Source: Coptis chinensis (taxonomy: Eukaryota; Streptophyta; Magnoliopsida; Ranunculales; Ranunculaceae). From it: a stretch of 64,000 nt of DNA. A program made the position numbers and the translations under genes. How positions within the stretch are numbered: the stretch's first letter is position 1; each line of letters opens with the position of its first letter. The notes under the pieces are model-generated. The model was not told the DNA's origin. It made no database searches and saw nothing but the letters and a program-made list of their open reading frames with translations. The stretch lies in contig CM027377.1 of assembly GCA_015680905.1 (NCBI GenBank), positions 87,749,001 through 87,813,000 of the forward strand, written 5' to 3'. Below, in pieces: positions 1-10,729 of the stretch.

Positions 1-63
1 CGCATAATTGGTCTAAAAGTATTATTGTTAAGGGGTTAAAACTACAGTTTTGGGCTCTTATCA
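1..63 (-). repeat. Element A, inner edge of 3' LTR
   Basis: The reverse complement begins TGATAAGAGCCCAAAACTG, matching the LTR start at 10033 (minus), 10210 and 48348 (plus) and 51652 (minus). Only the first 63 bases of the LTR lie in the window. The polypurine tract follows immediately at 64. Confidence 0.85.
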
Positions 64-80
64 AACCACCCCAAAACAGC
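64..80 (-). other. Element A polypurine tract
   Basis: On the minus strand this reads GTTTTGGGGTGGTT directly before the LTR start. It is preceded by GAGGACAAGCAAAAT, a context repeated at the same place in B, C and D. It is the expected plus-strand primer site. Confidence 0.75.
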
Positions 81-1763
81 ATTTTGCTTGTCCTCAAGCA
101 AATATAAGAAATTAGAATAAATGACCAAAAATAGAGTTCTAACTACTCTCCTTTCACCGAGTGCGATTGCATTGACCATATACAACAAGGCCTTAAACCA
201 CTAGGAATTCCCTAGTGGACGAGTTATAGCCTCGTGAGAGTTTTCCAGTTAAGATACTCATAAACTTCATATATACTACAACGACTAAGAAATAAAACTA
301 TTATTTTCTTATTTATGATCCTAATTATCTATACATCTCACTAGCAATGAATACAGAATAATAAAATCAAAACCTAAGCTAATATATGCATAATAATCAA
401 TCATCTATGAATAAACGTCTATACAATGAGTAATACCATGAAATGCACTAGCAGGTCCGTTTATGAAAACTCGGAATAGCGTCCTTAAGTAGGTCCTCAC
501 ATAAATGTCAAGGCAAAAACCACTCTAATTTTTCCGCTCAAGTTTTGCTACTCCAGTGCGCAGTGGGCACACTTTACCTTACAATCTCAATGACACACAA
601 GGAAGCTGGAGTAGATCAAACACATCTGCCACTTACTATCACACTAACCTATTCCTAATTGAGCTAGAGGTCTTTATTAGGTGTTGCGGGGATTAGGAGA
701 TGGTTTAAGAAGGAAGGAAATGGATATTCAAAAAGGACAAGTCTGAAATAATAGGGTCTTCCTATTACGTAACTAGAGAAACCCTTGTTATTTTGCTTCT
801 ACAATTTGTTTCCATCCTTGACCTTTTTATTTTGGCTTTTTGACTCATTTTATTCTATTTTTGGAGTTTTTATTTTGTTTCTATTTTTATTTTTCTTTTC
901 TTTTCTTTGGATGGAAACTTCTTTTCTTTTTCTTTTCTGAAGTAACTAACTAATTTTTGTTTACACAATTTTTTCTTTTCTCTTTTCTTCACTCATCCTA
1001 TTCTCAGACTCATTCTATAGTGGGTAGGTTGTTTTTGTAACTGATAAGCACCCAAAACTGTAATATTGAACCCCGAGAGACATAGCATTTTGGTCGATTA
1101 TGTATTTAATAATCATGTAATAATTATATTTTCGTACTTTTGCAGGTTTCCGCATTTAAAATGAATATAATGATAAAACATGCATCGAAGTACGGGAATA
1201 CTGGAATATTTGAAGTTTCCCACTCAACCCCAGTGAAGCCCAACAAAGCCTGACTAGAGCTGAAGTTTCCAAAAGAACAAAACCATTACAGAACCGGTCC
1301 ACATATAAAGAAGCAGTAAACTTCGAAAAATCAAATCGATAAATCGGGTGCTGGTGCGTTGGCTAGTGAACTGCCAGAGCAACCAGGGCGACAAACTCTA
1401 TGCAAACACAGAAAGTTGTAAAAACGCCAAAATTGGCGCCGCCACTAGACATACTAAGTGGACCCACTCGACGGGGACAAAAGGCATGATGAGTCAGCAT
1501 AGGTAGGTGGCAAGAGATGGTCACAAAATTGTGCCACCTTGCAATGTGAGAAGACACGAACCTGTTCAAAGATTGGAATGAAATTGAGCAAAGGGACAAA
1601 TACAAAGCACAAAAGGACGAAACAATAAATGAAGTTTTGTTTCGTAAACAAAACTTTGGTTAAAAGGAATTCACATGCAAACAAAACTTTGAATATCAAA
1701 GTTTTGAATGTCTCAAATTGAGAAACGGCCAAAACTCAATTAATCCTTCTCCAGTCTCCACCC

Positions 1764-1774
1764 TATATATATAT
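1764..1774 (+). promoter_or_regulatory. Probable TATA box of the solo LTR
   Basis: The stretch CTATATATATATGAGG lies near the middle of the LTR, in the LTR's own orientation, as expected for the U3 promoter. This is inferred from position and composition only. Confidence 0.4.
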
Positions 1775-2686
1775 GAGGTGGTAGCCTTTGATATTCTTCC
1801 TTCAGCATTTTCATGCTCTAGCATCCGCTTAGAAATTAGTTAGTTTTATTTCAGCACTTACATTCCGTCATTTTCATTCCAGCAATTTAAATACTATAAG
1901 TCAATTTACCCTTAATAACAGTCATTTCTTTTCTAGTGTAATTCCTGTCCTGCATTTATTTACTTAATGTATACAGCAAGTTTTATTATTCCCTCAATGA
2001 CCATGAGCAAATCCCCCCCCCCCTCAGGGGGAGGGTTATACTACTCGTGCGAGAATCCGGATTAACTATTTAATATTCTAGAATCACTACTTAGGAATTA
2101 GGCATAAATTAGACATCAGGTCCCAAAATGACTGAGATTGTACAAATTTGGAGTGCTGATGCTCTAGAACAGTCTCGTGAGCGACCCAAAATGTCTCTTG
2201 CGCGACTCTATGGTGTTAGACAGCTCTCCAATTTGTCCAGCTGATGTGGAATCGAGCCAAGAGCTGAAATGATATTCCAGAGATGAAATATTAGTTCAAC
2301 TCTTTATGCTAGTGCGATACGGCTCAGAGATGTGGGCATGCGCTAGGGATCAATACTCGACGTCGTCTCCGAACACGAGACGAATTAGAGATGTAGTGAT
2401 GTGGTAATATAAACTGTTGAAAATTGATTCTTGCATGAGTATGATTAACCCTCTCCCTGTTTCTCTATCTTTGTTTCTCTATATATAAATTACAGTAGTA
2501 ATTTACAATATTTGCATTACCGTTAATTTAATTAAAACCAACTAAAAAACCTAAAATCCTACTCACCAAAAGTTTTAATTCCAGTTGTGAACCTTTCCGA
2601 TTCCTAAGGTTTGGACAATCCCTTACTCGACCTATCCTACCAAACCCACGTGAGTAAGGTAACTTGACTAAAACGTACGACTATAC

Positions 2687-2748
2687 GGACTTTGGACTTG
2701 GGACTTTGGTCTTTGGACTTCGGACTTCGGACTGTGGACCTCGGACTT
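2687..2748 (+). repeat. GGACTT-type tandem repeat near the end of the solo LTR
   Basis: About eight imperfect copies of a 6-8 base unit (GGACTT, GGACTTC, GGACTTT) stand head to tail about 50 bases before the LTR end. I did not see this array in the other LTRs of the window. Confidence 0.7.
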
Positions 2749-3361
2749 AATTAATCAAGAAAACCAATAAACGTTCGGATAAAAACGGTATTTTATCAGT
2801 AACAGGGTAAAGGATTTGGGGTTTATGAAAGGCTCAAAGGGGCGACTAGCGGAAAATAATATCATAAGGTTTGAATTTTTGGCTATATTGATCCAAAGAG
2901 GGCCTAAATTCTCGCTTAGGATATGGCATATTGATCAAGCAAGTGGACGTGTGATTTCTCTATCCGGATTTTACTTCTCCCTTCTGTCATTTCTCAAATG
3001 TTTCACTCATATAAAACTTTAGGCTATATTCTCACAGGATTTGTAGAATAAATACTCTAGCCTAGATTTCAGAAACTTACTGCCAACAATCATAGATACT
3101 CATGTAATATATTTATAGATAGATGCAAGGATTATTACCTACATATTAACCTAAGTTTCTAAAAATTATTCTAATGCAAAAGCTACGTAAGACTTCTAGA
3201 TTATTTAGAGCATAGAGAAGGAAAACAATACCAATATTCCAAAGTGTATAACATAACTTTTTATTTATTTTTTTGAAATTTTTGAATTTTTACAGAAAAC
3301 AAGTGCATACTGTATATATATATATATCCTAACAGATGGCTTAATTACACGTGTTTCTATG

Positions 3362-3378
3362 CCCCCCCCCCCCCCAAA
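3362..3378 (-). other. Internal polypurine-tract-like site downstream of Y (element A)
   Basis: On the minus strand a long G run follows TTGTTTG and is preceded by GAGGACAAAGCATGC, closely resembling the context of the true polypurine tract at 64-80. Copies occur at the same place in B, C, D and F. Confidence 0.6.
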
Positions 3379-3611
3379 CAAGAAGCATGCTTTGTCCTCA
3401 AAGTATTTAAATAAAAAAGGTATGAAAATACCATGGAAACGCGTGAAATTCTGGAATATCTGCAAAACAAGGTTAAACATACTAATATAGAAAAAGAAAA
3501 ACTGACGCAACTCTATAGGAGTTCCACCTATTATGGGGTTAATAAGAATTAAATTGCTTGGGACATAAGTAGACACTAACTAAAACTAAAAACTTACCTT
3601 AACTCACATGT

Positions 3612-4451
3612 TTAAGCATTATTCTCCTCAATTTCCTTAATAAAGAAATGCGGTTCCTTCACATCCTGCCATGCTATGATGATTTGCCAGGTTTCACGCC
3701 ACTTATCATCTACTATAGCTAACCTGTCAAGCGCCACTTGGTCGGATGAGGTGTAAGGTGCAACCTGATGAGATTGTATCCTCCACCCTTGCCAAGTCAT
3801 CGCACGGAATGATCGAATAATACAATTGGTGGGTCTCACAATGTCGACCCCAACCCAATCCGTGAAGTGGGCACAAAAAAACAGGAAAGAAACATAGCAT
3901 AATACCGCAAATTAAAACAGGCATAAGAAGGTACTTATGCCTCTTGCTATGAGCTCGGGCTAAATTAGACATTAGGGTCTGGGGAATATCATAGAGTGTA
4001 CGTCCCCCAGCTAAAGCAAGGAAAATATCAAAAGTTTCGTCATTCACAGAAGAATAACGTCATTCCCCTCTAATGTTTAGCATGACCCAAAACATAATAG
4101 TGCCCACGTTCATAGACAGGCTACCAAGGGCGACGTTATAATCCCCTTGGTCCTTTATCCTAAAGATTCCTACCTCGTAATGCTCATGCAAATCCTCATA
4201 GTTATTACTACCCTCTAGAACAGCTGGAACGATCCTGGAACAACCCACAAAAAATTGGAATTTTTCGTGCCTACGGATGTCAGGGTGCAGGGGGTGCTCA
4301 AGCTATGGCTGGGTAGGGAGCAGGTTGCGCCTTGGTGAATTTTGAGTTCCAGGCACTTAGGCTCAGGGCGCGCCCACTTTTTGCCTGGGATGTGCACGGG
4401 TTGCGCTAAAGAGGAAAACTGGAATTCCTGTGTTTTGGGAGCATGTCGCAC
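3612..4451 (-). pseudogene. Element A accessory frame Y, remnant
   Basis: Translated pieces on the minus strand match the Y frame of B (45598-46347): the segment with LYDIP, then RHKYLLMPVL, then a C-terminal stretch ending in acidic residues. Y is a protein of unknown function found in the place where Athila elements carry an extra ORF. I see no signal peptide or membrane segment that would support an envelope role. The copy is broken in several places. Confidence 0.6.
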
Positions 4452-5183
4452 TCAGGTTTGGCTTGGTAGGGCGCGGGTCGCGCTCAGGGTAAAATTTGAC
4501 TGACAGTGCCTAGGGGGTAGGTGGCCCTCCATTGGGGCGCAGGTGCGCTCCGAGGTGCTGAAATGCGGAAGTGAGAAGGAAAAAGAAGGAAAACGTGGGA
4601 GTGAAAGTTGAGAGATGAATGTGAGAGATGTGAGTTATGTGTGGAGAATGAATGAAGTCTATATAGGTTTGAGTTTCCAAAACGAATTGGGAAGTTTCCA
4701 AAAAGTTTTAAGGCAATTGCCAGAAACAAAAATTTCCAAAACCGGAGACGGAAACAACCCATATTCTTGATTCAATTAAAAACCTAATATCTCTTAGACT
4801 GAATCTAGAATAGTAACTTCTAAACTCTTATAGATTTCATCCTACCACCACATCTAATCCTAGGCATGCCAATATCAGCAATATTTTCAACCATCACTCC
4901 AAAACAACTTCTAAAATGGAGGATCATATAACAAATCATGATATAGTAAATAATACCACCCCCAAACAATTCGGGAAGGTGGGATTAACAATAAAAACAA
5001 CGCACAATTTGAAAAGAACCACACTATATTAAAATTAAAATTAAAATATAATTAACTACCGAATTCAAATTTAACTATGGAATTCAAAATTAACATCCGA
5101 ACTAATAAAAACAATAATGCAATACATGCATAATTCACACCATAGAGAAACATGACTCAAAAACTAAGAAAACATGCAAGAGT
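4452..5183 (-). other. Element A noncoding stretch upstream of Y
   Basis: This corresponds to 44756-45597 in B and 54528-55300 in D. It holds a PPT-like site at 4956-4967 (GTTTGGGGGTGG on the minus strand) and a GC-richer 4260-4560 segment just upstream of Y. Accessory frame X, present at this level in B, D and F, is not seen in A. Confidence 0.5.
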
Positions 5184-5197
5184 GGAAAACATGAATT

Positions 5198-5435
5198 TGT
5201 GCGAGGCATGGTGCTGCTTTACAAAATGGAGAATGTATATGGTGGGATGATAAGCCTCCATTTGTGAGGAACTTAGAAAACCATTTTACTACTTATTTCC
5301 GGTTCATAAGCTAGCTTTTGGATGTAATAGGTGGGTTCATATATGATGAAACCCATACTATACAGGTCTCACACTTCATATTCTTTTTTCTTGTAACCTC
5401 ATATTTTTTGAATCAATTACCTTTTAGCGAAAAAA
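5198..5435 (+). mobile_element. 5'-truncated LINE-like retroposon
   Basis: A 238-base insert ends in a run of six A and is flanked by a 14-bp direct repeat, GGAAAACATGAATT, at 5184-5197 and 5436-5449. The collinear empty site is in element D at about 57290-57303. A long target duplication plus an A tail is the mark of target-primed reverse transcription. I see no tRNA-type A or B box, so a 5'-truncated LINE is likelier than a SINE. Its family is unknown. Confidence 0.7.
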
Positions 5436-5473
5436 GGAAAACATGAATTATGTTAACCGTGTACTTAGGATCT

Positions 5474-5535
5474 GGTACTTACAGCCACACACTCCCTAGG
5501 TAGGGCCCGGTTACCTGAATGGTGCACTTATCAAT
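5474..5535 (-). other. Conserved noncoding block (CACACTCC/GGGCCC)
   Basis: This segment around ACACACTCCCTAGG and GGGCCCGGTTACCT recurs with few changes at 17963-18025 (F) and 57335-57390 (D), and weakly near 28660-28740 (C). It lies just downstream of pol or Z in each element and contains no open frame. Its role is unknown. Confidence 0.55.
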
Positions 5536-5711
5536 ATATGGAATTGAAAGGAAGTACACCGAAGAATAAAATGAGTATTTTATAGTCAGATACTCAAGAC
5601 TTTATCTAACACATATGTATATAATGAACATATAGTTTACCATATATCAATAAACTAAGAGTTGTGGGTCTTTCCATAAATAAATAACATGGAATGTACC
5701 CCCAAACAGAA

Positions 5712-6065
5712 TCAAGCACCAAGATTTTCGACGACGCAACTTAGTGAAATGAAAGCGAAGTCTGATAGATCTAGAACGTAACTGAGCATGCACCTTCTTT
5801 TTCCTCTAATGAAAAGGTGGCCAAGTGAATGAGTGTGAGAAAATGGATGGTTGTGAAAGATATGGTGGATATGGATGAATTTTAGAGGTAAGGAATTGAA
5901 AAAAAATGAGAATATGGGTTTAGCATAAAACTCATTTGTGGCATGGGTTGGTATTATCACACAACTGAAAATGAAAGTGTTAGGTGGCTCTTTAGGTAGT
6001 ATTTTCTTAATAGGAGAGTTTAGAAAATCATGAAGCATAGGACAAACTAAGGGGATCAAGTGCAA
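5712..6065 (-). pseudogene. Element A block Z (in place of pol)
   Basis: On the minus strand a frame beginning LHDFLNSPIKKILPKEPP matches B (42361-42741) and F (18076-18558). In all three pol-less elements it follows the protease/linker region and precedes the X/Y region. It resembles no reverse transcriptase or integrase motif I know. Its late part is Arg/Lys-rich in B and F. Function is unknown, and it may be noncoding filler that happens to be open. The copy in A is not whole. Confidence 0.55.
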
Positions 6066-7035
6066 ACTCTAAGTTCCTTTGAAATGGTGGAAGGAGGGGA
6101 ATCGAGGCGGATGGTGCGCAAGGTACTTCTTGATAGGGTGAATCATGACCTGCTCTAAGAAACTCATCAAATTCCTCCTCCAACTTGGTCACATCTACAT
6201 TATTATGGTATTCCTTTGTATATTTGAGAAAGTCATCAATCTCGTCCTCATCCATAAGATGGGTATCGACTAGTGTAGGGACGAAAACGTCGGAGTCTGA
6301 ACTTCCAAAGGAAAGAAATTTGGGCATCTGATTATCAAGAAACGTGTTGTCGAAATAATCTTGAGTGAAGCTCTCAATCATGCTAACCTCTCCATTGACA
6401 GTCATATCTAGGTACTGTTAAATCGTCTTAAAAACATTTACCTCAATAGAAAGATGGCCAAAGGATAAGGGCATCGAACCATCGCGGCAATTTATGAGCG
6501 CGTTGGCAGTAGCCAAGAAGGGACGCCCTAAAATGATAGGAAGAGAGTCGTTAGTGACTTCTGTGTCGAGGATAAAGAAGTCGGCTGGGTAGTAAAAATT
6601 TTGAACTTTAACTAACACGTTTTCAACCACACCCTTAAGATACTTAATAGAACGATCCGCTAATTGCAACGTCATTTTCATTGGTTGCATCTCTTGTAGA
6701 CCGATTTGTTTATATAAATAATAAGGGAGTAAGTTAACACTCGCCCCCAGGTCTAATAGAATAGTTGTCATGTGATTATTCCCCAAGGTGCATGGTACAG
6801 TAGGACGACCAGGGTCCTTGTACTTAACGATTCCATTATTTTCCGATAGAGTTGGGAACTGTTCAGTTAAAAAGGCGTCTTTAGGAATATTTGTCTTGCA
6901 CCTAGTAGTGTACAACTCTTTAAGAAACTTAGCATGGTGAGGTAACTTTTTTATCGCTTCAAGAAAAGGAAGGTTTATCGTTAGATTTTTGAAAACTTCC
7001 TTAATCTCATCAAAATTCGTATCCTTGGTTAACAT
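6066..7035 (-). pseudogene. Element A aspartic protease and linker
   Basis: This minus-strand region encodes an Athila-type retropepsin: LLDLGASVNLLPYYLYKQIGL is the active-site region (only the DLGAS core is quoted as diagnostic), followed by LADRSIKYLKGVVENVLVKV and then IILGRPFLATANALI, the usual order in this family. An acidic linker follows, rich in Asp and Glu (near FLSFGSSDSD). In autonomous relatives the polymerase would come next; here block Z follows. The region is broken. Confidence 0.75.
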
Positions 7036-7044
7036 TGCTTATCT

Positions 7045-8545
7045 CTAGGGAAACAGTGGTTTCTCTCTATATTTAGCATAAGGGTCAACAGGATGTTTAT
7101 CCTTGGCTTTTTGTTTCCTAGGTTGTTGTTTAACTGGTACCTCTACATGGGTAGGATCTTCAGTTTCCAGTTCAGTATCTAGTAGAATATCAGGTGTAGG
7201 GACCACTGGTGGGGTAACCACAGGCATACTTACGGCGTTATCAACTACTCTGCCAGAACGGAGAGTGGTGATAGCATTTAACTCACCTACATTTCCATTT
7301 TCATTACTAGTATTACCGATTACCTCAAAGGCTGTGTTTGGTGTTTTAGGATTTGGTAACGCTTGACCTAGAAACACGCCTTTTGGTTAGGCTTTCTCTT
7401 GGGCTAACTGTTGGGTTAAATGATTAATGAATTGTAAAACTTGTTGGTTTGATTGAGCCATGGATTGGAAAAGTTGTTGGTTAGATTAAGCCATGGTTTG
7501 GAAAAGTTGTTAGCTAACCTGTATGAAGGCGTCAAGACGATCCGGTTGTGTAAGTGTAGTGGTCACAGGTGGTGTGACTGGAACTATCTCACGTTGATTA
7601 TTAAGAGGTGGGTTGTGATAGTTATTATTAACAAGAACGATACCTCTATAAGCATTATAATTATTATTGTTATAATTATTATAATTATCTTGTCCTTGTC
7701 CTTGTATCTGGGGAGCTTGGTTGTAATTGGGTGCTGGCCTAACATTTTGATTATTATACCCTGGAGGTGTAACTTGTTGATCATTTTGCCAACCGAAATT
7801 GGGGTTTTGTCTCCAAGGTGCGTTAGGTTCGCTATTAATGGAATAAACATTGTCCGGCTATGCAGATGGATGTTCATAGACTAGAGGACAATAGGAGTCG
7901 GGATGCCCAGAACTCAAATAGAAATTATAGGGAATAAAATTGACATTCATGACAGGGGTAGGCTTTTGTTGAACAACAATAGCCTCTACCTTTTGAGTGA
8001 GAGATTCAATTAAATTTTTAAGCTTAGGATTGAGTTTCATCTCAAACATACCGGCGGCCTTAACTGTTGAAGAAGAACTAGCAGAACGGGGGATATCGGT
8101 GAAACAATTCCAAGCCTCTGAAAATGATTCATGTGGATTCTATCGAAAGAAATGAATCTTGGAAAGCATTTCATCGGTCTTCAGTGGTGGGTAAAAATGT
8201 TCCATAAATAGTTGAACAAGTTCGGCCCACGAGTCCATAGAATTAGGCGCTTGGGTAGTTAACCAAGACGCCGCCTTATCGGCTAAAGTGAAAGGAAACA
8301 CCTTTAGTTTAATTTGTTCAGCACCAATCGTAGGATGGTGGAATGTATGAAGGACTTGGTCAATCCTACGCATGGGCTGATAAGGTTTTTTATGATCTAA
8401 CCCATGAAAAACGGGTAACAAATTAAATATATTAGGGGGGATTCAGAAATCCCCTACTGGGTCTGATAGAACGATGCAAGATTTTGGGCTATCGTTCAAG
8501 GCTTTGTAAAAGTCAGAGAGAGGAGACTCTCTTTCTTCAGCCATT
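7045..8545 (-). pseudogene. Element A gag
   Basis: On the minus strand the gag signature is seen in order: MAEERE start near 8545, LLPVFHGLDHKKPYQPM, then FPFTLADKAASWL and FMEHFYPPLKTDEMLSKIHF (the retrotransposon gag domain), then a zinc-knuckle-like HPDSYCPL, an Asn/Gln-rich stretch (7600-7880) and a Pro/Thr-rich tail with ITTLRSGRVVDN. The same order is found in B, C and F. Gag forms the virus-like particle. This copy is split by several breaks. Confidence 0.75.
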
Positions 8546-10033
8546 TGATAAGTGTAAAATGAATAATTCTACTCACAAATAAGCGATGAAACTAAATGCA
8601 AGTAAAACTAAAACTGAATGAAGACTGTTTATCAAAGATTTTTCTACTCTCGATTCTATCGAAATAGAGATGGAGTAAAAGATTCGTTCCACTCCTAGTT
8701 CTTTAGCATTCAATGTTTTCTATGACTGCGAGTCTATCCAAAGTTAGTGAGAGTTTTACGAAGGGAATTATACTACGATGTGAATTCAAATAACAAGATA
8801 TGAATAACGAAATGACGGAAATACTAAGGTTTGAATCTAGATAAAGATTTAGTGGGGGATTGAATCCATCTTGAATCCAACTTAATAAACTAGCATAGAT
8901 TGTTAATCAAATTCTTACGTTCTTACGATAAGAATTGGTTGTTCTAATCCCTAATCATTCATGACAATCTCTACCAACTAATCACTAGCATGTGAGAAAG
9001 TTCTACCCATTCTCATGGCGAATCAATTATCTTCTAGAGTGTAATAGACTCTTACAACGATTCTACACTACACAATCATGTTTTCATCAAGGCTTCATCA
9101 AACCCTTCTAATGGAGGTTTAGCCTTGATTCATAAAAATATCATTTCTCAAGGAATTCAAACAAGACATCATATAAAGGTTTTAACTTTACTAAATTGAA
9201 CTAATCAATAATTCAAATCTAACTTAACAGCTAAGAAATTATTAACAACTAAGAATCGAAATTAGATCTAAGTAATTTTAAATAACAAAATCTAAAATTA
9301 TGAAGAACTCACTACTTTTATTAATCTAATGAAGGAATAACAAAGATTCAATAATTTAAATTAAAACAAGGTATGAAAACTAATTAATTTAATGTAAAAA
9401 CTAGATCTAGAAATATCTCTAATGGCTACTTGCTACCTAACCTAAGTGATTGCTTAAGAGTTAAGTCTTGTGTGTTCAAATGGAGGAGACAAGATCCACA
9501 TTTTCGTGCATGGGCTAAGGAGCCATGTTTTGGGCCGGAAAATTGATCCCAAAGCCGAATTTCTTCAGTCCACAGAGCCCTTTTCAGCTAGTTTTGACTT
9601 CAAGAGACTTTTTGTCCACTTTTGCTCCTCTAATTGGGTCAATGCTTAGACCAATGGAAAACTCTTTCCAAGACGATCGTTTTTACATAAGGTAGGCCCA
9701 ATTCTGAGGCCTGAGTCCAAAGATACGGTCTTCGGAAGTTCTACTGACTTTTTTGTGTTGTTTCTGCCCGCGTTGACTTTGACTTTTCAGCTTTTGACTG
9801 GGCTTTACAAAGGCTTTTTCTCCTTGAATCTTAGCCTTTAATCACAGAACTTCTTAGCAACCAACCCTTCCTCCTTTATCTCGCCAAAGTGGCACATTTC
9901 TGCACATAATTGACTTCAATGCCTGAAATACATAAAAGCACGTAATCAGCATTTACTCTTATTTTTTACTCGCATAATTGGTCTAAAAGTGTTATTGTTA
10001 AAGGGTTAAAACTACAATTTTGGGCTCTTATCA
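8546..10033 (-). repeat. Element A 5' LTR
   Basis: This is about 1,488 bases, starting TGATAAGAGCCCAAAATTG on the minus strand and ending in TATCA at 8546. It aligns along its length with the LTRs of B and D (the CTTAACAATAATAC subfamily). The next host bases are GCTAC (10034-10038). Confidence 0.85.
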
Positions 10034-10209
10034 GCTACTGAAAACCAGGTTCCTCTGGATATTTTTTTATTATCAAGTAAAGCAAACAGAGGTAATCTTT
10101 TATCTTCCTCTGTTTATTTGGTCCATCAGGCTAATAAGTATCAGTGATGTATGTTATAGTGAATCCTAAGTTATAATGACAGGTGATTAAATGAAAAGCT
10201 GAGGAGATG
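10034..10209 (+). pseudogene. Host gene fragment with an intron, broken by A and B
   Basis: This 176-base island between A and B is not LTR sequence. It reads on the plus strand as an open stretch (ATENQVPLDIFLLSSKANR, 10034-10090), then a plausible GT-AG intron (10092-10198), then AEEM just before the AGATG target duplication of B. The same sequence resumes after B at 49845, so A and B inserted in one host gene. I do not recognise the protein. The splice sites are inferred, and other 3' sites such as ACAG near 10182 are possible. Confidence 0.5.
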
Positions 10210-10729
10210 TGATAAGAGCCCAAAACTGTAGTTTTAACCCCTTAACAATAATACTTTTAGACCAATTATGTGAGTAATAAATAAGAGTTAATGCTGATTA
10301 CGTACTTTTATGTATTTCAGGCATTGAAGTCAATTATGTGCAGAAATGTGTTACTTTGGCAAGATAAAGGAGCAAGGGTTGGTTACTAAGAACTTCTGTG
10401 ATTAAATGCCAAGATTCAATGAGAAAAAACCTTTGTAAATCCCGGTCAAGGATGAAAAGTCAAAGTCAACGGGGGCAGAAACAGCATACAAAAGTCAATA
10501 GAACTTCCGAAGACTGTATCTTTGGGCTCAGACCTCGGAATTGGGCCTACCTTATGTCAAAACGACCGACTTGGAATCAGCTTTTCAATGGTCTAAACCT
10601 GGACCCAATCATAAGAGCAGAAGTGGACGAAAAACCTGCTGAAGTCAGATCTAGCTGAAAAAGGGCCTGTGGACTGAAGAGATTGGGTTTTGGGCTCGAT
10701 TTTTCGGCCCAAAACATGGCTCCTTTGCT
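10210..10729 (+). repeat. Element B 5' LTR, outer part
   Basis: These 520 bases match the first 520 of the 3' LTR at 48348-48867 and stop exactly where the minus-strand LTR of C begins. The match is looser (roughly one difference in ten by eye) than in the inner part at 38588-39550. Confidence 0.85.

Larger units (their letters stand above)
1042..2798 (+). mobile_element. Solo LTR (TGATAAGCACCC family) inserted in element A
   Basis: The block starts TGATAAGCACCC and ends TTTTATCA, and is flanked by a perfect 5-bp target duplication GTAAC (1037-1041 and 2799-2803). There is no internal region, so it is a solo LTR left after LTR-LTR recombination. The collinear part of element D has the uninterrupted site TTTGTAACAGGG near 52652-52663. 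Its first 60 bases resemble the LTR of element C more than the LTR of its host A. It is about 1.76 kb long. Confidence 0.85.
81..3361 (-). other. Element A noncoding 3' trailer
   Basis: This is the long trailer between accessory frame Y and the 3' polypurine tract, interrupted by the solo LTR at 1042-2798. Collinear copies are at 12188-13712 (C), 46767-48333 (B) and 51668-53227 (D). Short open frames here look like chance. T-rich tracts fill about 830-1010. I see no gene. Confidence 0.6.
1..10033 (-). mobile_element. Element A: pol-less Athila/Tat-like LTR retrotransposon
   Basis: This is a Ty3/gypsy element on the minus strand whose 3' LTR runs off the left edge of the window. In element order it has a 5' LTR (10033-8546), gag, protease, a short block Z, one accessory frame (Y), a long noncoding trailer, a polypurine tract and the 3' LTR edge. 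No reverse transcriptase, RNase H or integrase similarity is visible. The same pol-less plan is seen in elements B and F, so it looks like a lineage trait and not a private loss. A solo LTR and a LINE-like piece are inserted in it. It is broken, with more than ten breaks in its coding parts. The right flank is GCTAC; the matching left flank lies outside the window. Confidence 0.85.

Noticed and set aside
3362-3378. Long C run as an assembly artefact
   Set aside because: Runs at the same place in B, and shorter ones in D and F, show it is a real PPT-like site, although its exact length is uncertain.
7453-7884. 143-codon plus-strand open frame
   Set aside because: It is antisense to the Asn/Gln-rich part of element A gag; low-complexity coding DNA often leaves the other strand open.
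10210-10729. Possibility that this is an independent LTR fragment
   Set aside because: It ends exactly where 38588 resumes, and the AGATG duplication pairs it with 49839, so it is the outer part of B's 5' LTR.
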